Shown piece by piece: positions 59,388 to 64,000 of a DNA stretch of 64,000 bases. Both the position numbers and the translations under genes were made by a program. The notes under the pieces are model-generated. The model did no database searches. It was not told where the DNA came from and saw only the letters and a program-made list of their open reading frames with translations. Within the stretch, counting starts at the first letter, position 1, and each line of letters begins with the position of its first letter. Source of the stretch: Algoriphagus faecimaris (GTDB lineage Bacteria > Bacteroidota > Bacteroidia > Cytophagales > Cyclobacteriaceae); the NCBI RefSeq assembly GCF_900101705.1, contig NZ_FNAC01000021.1, positions 1 to 64,000 on the forward strand, written 5' to 3'.

Positions 59388-61489
59388 TTTTTTTGGATGC
59401 TAATTTTTCCAGGATGATATATTCGTTTGGCAGTTTTCATAACTGAAGCTGAATCCAAGCTCATTTTTTTCAAGTCTCGCTGGAGAAATCTATCCATTTG
59501 ATCAGCATAGTGAGGACTATCAGGTCTGTTGCTTGCTCCGTAGACATTGATGCTTTGGATCTCTGGAAGTCCTTCTCCAAAGCGAACCATCATGATATAG
59601 GATTCCCCTTGTATGCCTCTCCTCCTGCCGTTTTCCCAGGGCTCTGATCTCATGGCTGTGATCACATCATCTAGTCCCCACAGGGGCATTTCACGGTCTC
59701 CTCGGATCAATTTTTGATATTCACCGAGTGGGACTACGTCTTTTTTAAAATGCTTCAGAAAATGCTTTTTTGCAGCCTGAATGCTTTCAGCTGCTTCTGC
59801 TTCGCTGATTGGACCATCCATCGCTCGGTCCATTCGCTGTAGCTTATCCCGCCAATAGTAGTAGCAATAGGCAAAAATAGCAGCTCCTTCACTTGCTGTT
59901 TCTGAGGATTTATCCCATTCGTTTAGAATTTTGATCTGCTTACTGATATCGGGATAGACAGTAGAGTCAAGTTGGAAAAGAGCATCCATGTTGGTTTTGA
60001 AAGCTAATTTCTCAGGAAGCTGCGCATCAAATTTAATCCGTTCAAAATCTTCCCAAGTCAAGGTTCCTGTTTTCGGCATAAGCTCTCTGAATCGAGTGGA
60101 TCGGTTATTTTCTCGGGTAGAGAAATTCATTTCAGAAGGAAAACCTTTAGGATCCAAAAAGTCTACGGAATCACTGCCGGTAAAAGGGCTATGATTGGTG
60201 TTGAAAAGGTAGCCGGAGGATGGGTTGAGGTATTGAGGAAGTTCGGAGAAATCATGATACTCGTCCCAGTTGGTTTTGGAAGTATTGCCGGAAACAGTTT
60301 CTCTATAGTCAAATCCAGCTGTTCTTTTTGGCAAAAGTGCATTGCTCACAAAAAATATGGTGTCATACTTGTCCGCGTAAATAGTGTTGAAGCTAGTCAG
60401 CTGCATGGAGTTCATGGCTTCTTTCCATTGGGAAAAGTTCTGAGCCTTGTTCATTTGCCACCATTGTTCAGGAGCTCCTATCCGATCGAGCACACCCATT
60501 TTGATAGAAAACGCACCTTGATCGGTGATTAAAGTAGGACCAAAAATACTTTTCCATACTTTTTTGGGAACGGGTATGGTCAGCCAATCGGTGATCTTTA
60601 CTTTGAGCCATATCGTTCGCTCTTGGAGTTCTAGCCAATCTCCATCTACTTGGTATCGGAGCGGGTTTTCAGGGTCTATATCCAGTTGATAGAGATCCAA
60701 TAAATCCGGAAAATTCACAGTATGAGCCCATCCCAAGTGCTCATTGACGCCGTGAAAGATCATAGCCCCTCCGGGGAATAAGCCGCCGATCATATTCCAC
60801 CCTTCTTCAGATCGGAGATGTGCTTCATACCAAGACACCGGGCCTTCAAGGGGCTGATGAGAATTGATGGCCAAAAAAGCCTCTTCAGAATCTGTTCGGG
60901 AAGGGTGGATTGCAATGGCATTAGAGCCTTTGGGATGAGGATCCTCGGAGAGGAGGTCTACTTGACCAGAGAAGATTTTCTGAACAGCTTGATCTGCTCC
61001 TGACATCTGAGCCAAGGAGAGAATGTAAGCAGACGTAATGTCATGGACGGTGACAGGAAAAGCTCCCTGATAAAGAATCTCTTCGGGATGGTGGTAAGCA
61101 AAATCATTGATCCCGGCAGCGTAGCCTTCGAGTACTTTTTTGAAAGCGGGAGAGTAACTTGAGTCGTATTTTTCTTTAGCCAATTCTCTTGTCTCTAGAA
61201 GATGCACAAAAAAATCAATGGCAGCACCCTCTTCTCCAAAAACTCTACCGACTAATGCTTTTCCAGCTAGTAGGGTTTTCTGAATAGTTTCAAAATCATC
61301 TTCAGCATGTGCCCAAGCCAATCCATAGGATACATCCGCATCGGACTTTCCAAAGATGTGAGGAACCCCAAACTCGTCTCTTGCTATTTGGACGTTTTCT
61401 TGATTCCAATCGGAGAGCTGATGAACCCTTTGGCAAGAAAAAGAGACAATTGCAAAAAGGATGTAAATCCCGAAAGTTGATTTGCTCAT
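59375..61489 (-). CDS. Penicillin acylase family Ntn-hydrolase (exported)
   Basis: 704 residues with a signal peptide (lipobox-like SFSC). The start of the mature part, IARDEFGVPHIFGKSDADVS, and the autoprocessing site HPKGSNAIAI, where the Ser becomes the beta-chain's N-terminal nucleophile, are typical. Later LFPGGAMIFHGVNEHLGWAHT holds a conserved pocket. Members hydrolyse amides such as beta-lactam side chains or acyl-homoserine lactones. Substrate unknown. Tail-to-tail overlap of 13 bp with the regulator gene means no terminator separates them. Confidence 0.9.
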   Translation of the reverse strand: MSKSTFGIYILFAIVSFSCQRVHQLSDWNQENVQIARDEFGVPHIFGKSDADVSYGLAWAHAEDDFETIQKTLLAGKALVGRVFGEEGAAIDFFVHLLETRELAKEKYDSSYSPAFKKVLEGYAAGINDFAYHHPEEILYQGAFPVTVHDITSAYILSLAQMSGADQAVQKIFSGQVDLLSEDPHPKGSNAIAIHPSRTDSEEAFLAINSHQPLEGPVSWYEAHLRSEEGWNMIGGLFPGGAMIFHGVNEHLGWAHTVNFPDLLDLYQLDIDPENPLRYQVDGDWLELQERTIWLKVKITDWLTIPVPKKVWKSIFGPTLITDQGAFSIKMGVLDRIGAPEQWWQMNKAQNFSQWKEAMNSMQLTSFNTIYADKYDTIFFVSNALLPKRTAGFDYRETVSGNTSKTNWDEYHDFSELPQYLNPSSGYLFNTNHSPFTGSDSVDFLDPKGFPSEMNFSTRENNRSTRFRELMPKTGTLTWEDFERIKFDAQLPEKLAFKTNMDALFQLDSTVYPDISKQIKILNEWDKSSETASEGAAIFAYCYYYWRDKLQRMDRAMDGPISEAEAAESIQAAKKHFLKHFKKDVVPLGEYQKLIRGDREMPLWGLDDVITAMRSEPWENGRRRGIQGESYIMMVRFGEGLPEIQSINVYGASNRPDSPHYADQMDRFLQRDLKKMSLDSASVMKTAKRIYHPGKISIQKNQIK

Positions 61490-61551
61490 GAAGATTATTA
61501 TTGGCGTGTAATTGGATAAATCAGAATGATTTAGCTAGAAAAGTAAATAAA

Positions 61552-61574
61552 AAAGCCGGCTTTTGGCCGGCTTT
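61552..61574. terminator. Terminator after the nucleotidase gene
   Basis: AAAGCCGGC at 61552-61560 pairs with GCCGGCTTT at 61566-61574, flanked by A and T tracts. It is similar in sequence to the hairpin at 19141-19169. It lies between two minus-strand genes, closing the upstream nucleotidase gene. Confidence 0.8.
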
Positions 61575-61623
61575 CGGGGTGAATAAACACTTTTCTCAAT
61601 CCTTTCCGAGAAGGAAGTATTTA

Positions 61624-63294
61624 CTATCTGAACTCATAATCTACTCCATATACCTGAGTCAGTAAGGTTTCAGGGGCATCAAGTGCCACAGCTGATTTTG
61701 GAGGAATAGGGGTCACTGGGGAATTTTCAGCTAAATAATTTTTAACCGCTTGATGAAGTGTAAATGGAGTATTCTTAGTGTCTTGGACACCTTTGAATCG
61801 GCAAAGCATATCCTCGGGGTCTCCGTCTCGCTCGCAGGCACAAATGCTATATACTCGATTAGCATCAAGTGGTTTTCCATTGGCAGTTACGGATTGTACG
61901 CGTTTTCCTTCCTCTCCAAAGGCCAAGAATTTGACCTCAAGCCCTCTGAATTTGATTACCCATCCTCCAAATCTCTGGGAGGCTTCTTTGGCAAAGACGT
62001 TATTCAGTTCTTTTTCTAGCCATGCCGAAATTTGAGCTCCGGTTACTTTTCCTGTGCGGATTTGCGAGTCGACAGGCAGCATATCGAAGATGAACCCATT
62101 GGTAATGGGTATATTTCCCGTGTCGTCAGGAGTAGTACGTGGAGGGCAGAATCTGAATCCATTGGAGAGGACGATATCTACTTCTGGAACTTGCCAGCTA
62201 ATGGCATCCAAAATCATAGTGTCGATCGGATTTTCGATGACAAAATACCGATAAAGTGGTACTGTGCTGTAACCTGCGATTTGTAAAATATCTTCCTGGA
62301 AAGGCTCCTCATTTTGAGCGATAATTTTTTCGATGACGGGATCAGGTTTGTTTTCATCAGATTTCACTTCGAGCAATTCGTAAGTGTCAGATACTACTTT
62401 TCCATCTTCAATTTTCAATTCCAATTTTCCTACAAAAGAACCGAAAGCTCCCGGCTCTACAACTTTGGCATATTTGGCCTCGATAGGTTTTCTGACTCGC
62501 TCATGGGTATCACCTCCTAGGATATAGTCTACTCCCTCGCATTCTGGCAGGTTGGCTAGATTGATTTGCTGGGAAAGACCTAAGTGAGCGATGATGCAGA
62601 CGAAGGCACATTTTTCTTGATTTCGAAGGACATCGACGTAGTGTGCTAGGTTTTCTTCTGGTTTGGTGTAGATTATGCCTTTACTATAATCAGGAGATTG
62701 TCTCATAGGAACCAAGTGATCGGTGTAGCCTAAAAAGCCGATTTTGACGCCATTGACAGTCCAGATATGGTAGGGGTTAAAGATGAGTTCTCCTTTTTTA
62801 TCCTCCCCCAAATCATGGTACATGTTTGCACAGATTTTTGGAGCATGAAGAGAGCCCAAGAGATGCTGCATGGCGGGTTTTTGATACACAACCTCCCAGT
62901 TGCCAGGCAGATACAAGTCATATCCTATTTGATTCAAGATAGGGATCATTGCCTCACCTGTGGTTCTTACGGAAAGTTCAGAGCCTTGAAACATATCTCC
63001 GGTATCCATTACGAGACTATATTCTGATTTTTTTCGCTCCTTATCCAAAAAGGTCTTCAGCTGAGCATATCCTCCAGTTTTCCGATAGACTGCTTGCCCG
63101 TTTTCCCAGAATAATTCATCATGTGGATGAATCTGACAGTGTACATCAGTGGTTTGAAGGATAGTTAGGGTAAATGACTTTGGGGCTATTTTTTTTGCTT
63201 CAGCTTTTGCCACAGATGGGGTCAGGGACAGGAGTCCGGAACCGGCACCAAGAGCACCCAACTGGGCCATAAATTTTCTTCTGGAGGATTTCAT
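61624..63294 (-). CDS. Tat-exported 5'-nucleotidase/SoxB-like metallophosphatase
   Basis: 556 residues. The N-terminal twin-arginine signal SSRRKFMAQLGALG is followed by a metallophosphatase domain (TILQTTDVHCQIHP, DTGDMFQGSELS, GGDTHERVRKP) and a C-terminal 5'-nucleotidase domain (about 345-545; NPIDTMILDAI, VLSNGFRFCPP). The usual GNHE metal box reads GNWEVVY, so the catalytic His is Trp, as I recall for SoxB-type thiohydrolases. So it may act on other substrates than nucleotides. Own terminator downstream. Confidence 0.87.
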   Translation of the reverse strand: MKSSRRKFMAQLGALGAGSGLLSLTPSVAKAEAKKIAPKSFTLTILQTTDVHCQIHPHDELFWENGQAVYRKTGGYAQLKTFLDKERKKSEYSLVMDTGDMFQGSELSVRTTGEAMIPILNQIGYDLYLPGNWEVVYQKPAMQHLLGSLHAPKICANMYHDLGEDKKGELIFNPYHIWTVNGVKIGFLGYTDHLVPMRQSPDYSKGIIYTKPEENLAHYVDVLRNQEKCAFVCIIAHLGLSQQINLANLPECEGVDYILGGDTHERVRKPIEAKYAKVVEPGAFGSFVGKLELKIEDGKVVSDTYELLEVKSDENKPDPVIEKIIAQNEEPFQEDILQIAGYSTVPLYRYFVIENPIDTMILDAISWQVPEVDIVLSNGFRFCPPRTTPDDTGNIPITNGFIFDMLPVDSQIRTGKVTGAQISAWLEKELNNVFAKEASQRFGGWVIKFRGLEVKFLAFGEEGKRVQSVTANGKPLDANRVYSICACERDGDPEDMLCRFKGVQDTKNTPFTLHQAVKNYLAENSPVTPIPPKSAVALDAPETLLTQVYGVDYEFR

Positions 63295-63444
63295 CGATTA
63301 TTCTGTATTGGTTAAAATTGGGCGAATGATATTCTTTTTGACTTAGAAATAATGAGTCGGTTTTTCTCCAAACTCGCCCTTAAAAGTATAAATCTATCCC
63401 AAGTTCTTTTGGTGACAATGGTTACAAAGGGCCGTATTTAACAG

Positions 63445-63477
63445 GAAAGCCCGGATCTTTTGAGGATTCGGGCTTTC
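63445..63477 (-). terminator. Terminator after the cytochrome c gene
   Basis: GAAAGCCCG at 63445-63453 pairs with CGGGCTTTC at 63469-63477. It lies just past the cytochrome c stop (63500, minus strand) and separates it from the nucleotidase gene. Confidence 0.75.
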
Positions 63478-63499
63478 TGTGAGTTTAAAGAAATTCGAG

Positions 63500-64000
63500 T
63501 TATCTAATAGATGAAGTAAATCGGACCACTTCATTTTTTATAGGTTTGAGGGTTTTGAGATAAGTAAAAATTGCCTTGAGGTCTTGTTCTTCCATTCCTG
63601 CGTACATGGTCCAGGGCATGATGGAATTAAACTCCCCGGGTTTTACCGGTTGGGCTTGGTAGTGATCCTCGGAGTAGGCTTTGAAGCGGGCTAGAAAAGC
63701 TTGCTCATCCCAAGTGCCTATCCCCGTTTCGGGATCAGGAGTAATATTTGAGGAAGTGACTTTGGAACCATCCGGAAAAGGAAACGCTCTTCCCCCTGCA
63801 AAGGCTACCTCTTCCATAATCATCCCCTGAGAGTTTGCTTGCGTATGACATTCGATGCATCCGGAAGCATTGGTTAGGTATTTTCCATAAGCCACCTGAT
63901 CACTAGGGCTAGGTCTTTTCTCAGGTTGAGGATCACTCGGAATGGTTTTGAGGATCAAATTTACGGGAAAGTCAGCCTTGGACTCTGGAACTTCACTTTC
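63500..64000 (-). CDS. Cytochrome c domain protein, C-terminal part (cut by window edge)
   Basis: The frame is open to the window end, so at least 166 residues are shown. One heme site CIECH is followed by a class I cytochrome c pattern: GGRAFPFPDGSKVTSSNIT, DPETGIGTWDEQAFLARF and the distal Met in NSIMPWTMYAGM. Such domains accept electrons from dehydrogenases in the periplasm. The N-terminus lies beyond the window; a second heme domain may be there. The TTG at 63958 is internal and is not the start. Confidence 0.85.
   Translation of the reverse strand, partial: ESEVPESKADFPVNLILKTIPSDPQPEKRPSPSDQVAYGKYLTNASGCIECHTQANSQGMIMEEVAFAGGRAFPFPDGSKVTSSNITPDPETGIGTWDEQAFLARFKAYSEDHYQAQPVKPGEFNSIMPWTMYAGMEEQDLKAIFTYLKTLKPIKNEVVRFTSSIR

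Overview
The window looks like a chromosomal stretch of a Bacteroidota member of the order Cytophagales, most like Cyclobacteriaceae such as Algoriphagus. This is inferred from protein style and gene order, not from a database search. Signs are the pheT - small coiled-coil gene - zapA - rny order, promoters of the TTTG-N20-TAnnTTTG type (clearest before rpsT), many SPII lipoproteins, a stand-alone four-helix-bundle (23S rRNA IVS-type) gene, a UbiA-type geranylgeranylglycerol-phosphate transferase homologue, and Shine-Dalgarno-poor starts. No rRNA, tRNA, CRISPR array or prophage was seen.

Layout. 1-560: tail of an ISL3-type insertion sequence next to a broken membrane-protein remnant. 649-12368: mostly housekeeping genes (metallophosphoesterase, aminotransferase, S20, RadC, PheT, ZapA, RNase Y, MtfA-like peptidase) plus a zinc phospholipase C-like protein. 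12475-12985: two small unknown genes. 13030-19041: a hexuronate module, with altronate dehydratase and tagaturonate reductase divergent from a complete TRAP transporter. 19189-27369: a giant ThuA/sugar-dehydrogenase/PKD/cytochrome c lipoprotein, a GH3 enzyme, and a LacI regulator with galactokinase. 27459-36646: cysS with an M28 peptidase, purN and purH, proB-proA, and a UbiA-family prenyltransferase. 36783-49036: oxidoreductase, nitrilase, GH10 xylanase, ROK kinase, NagB/PIG-L fusion, CBS-DUF294 protein, a fused gluconokinase/6-phosphogluconate dehydrogenase, and a secreted amidohydrolase. 49086-51126: galM followed by a HigB/HigA toxin-antitoxin pair lying between two 109-bp copies of the galM 3' end. 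51207-52676: an orphan contractile tail sheath gene. 52781-58485: a five-gene peptidoglycan-recycling-like operon (amidase, DigH-like glycosidase, GNAT, AmpG/MurT-like transporter, NagZ-like GH3) with a divergent DeoR-type regulator. 59375-64000: penicillin acylase, a 5'-nucleotidase/SoxB-like protein and a cytochrome c cut by the window edge.

How it fits together. The cell appears to be a heterotroph feeding on plant or algal polysaccharide (GH10, GH3, hexuronate uptake and oxidation, galactose and gluconate use) and recycling its own or other cells' wall (the 52.8-58.5 kb operon, with NagB/PIG-L and ROK kinase as possible downstream steps).

The most unusual items are the toxin-antitoxin pair framed by galM tails, the orphan sheath gene, the GntK-Gnd fusion, and the compact cell-wall recycling operon. 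No wholly unknown multi-gene system could be demonstrated. The two small genes at 12475-12985 are the best unknown pair.
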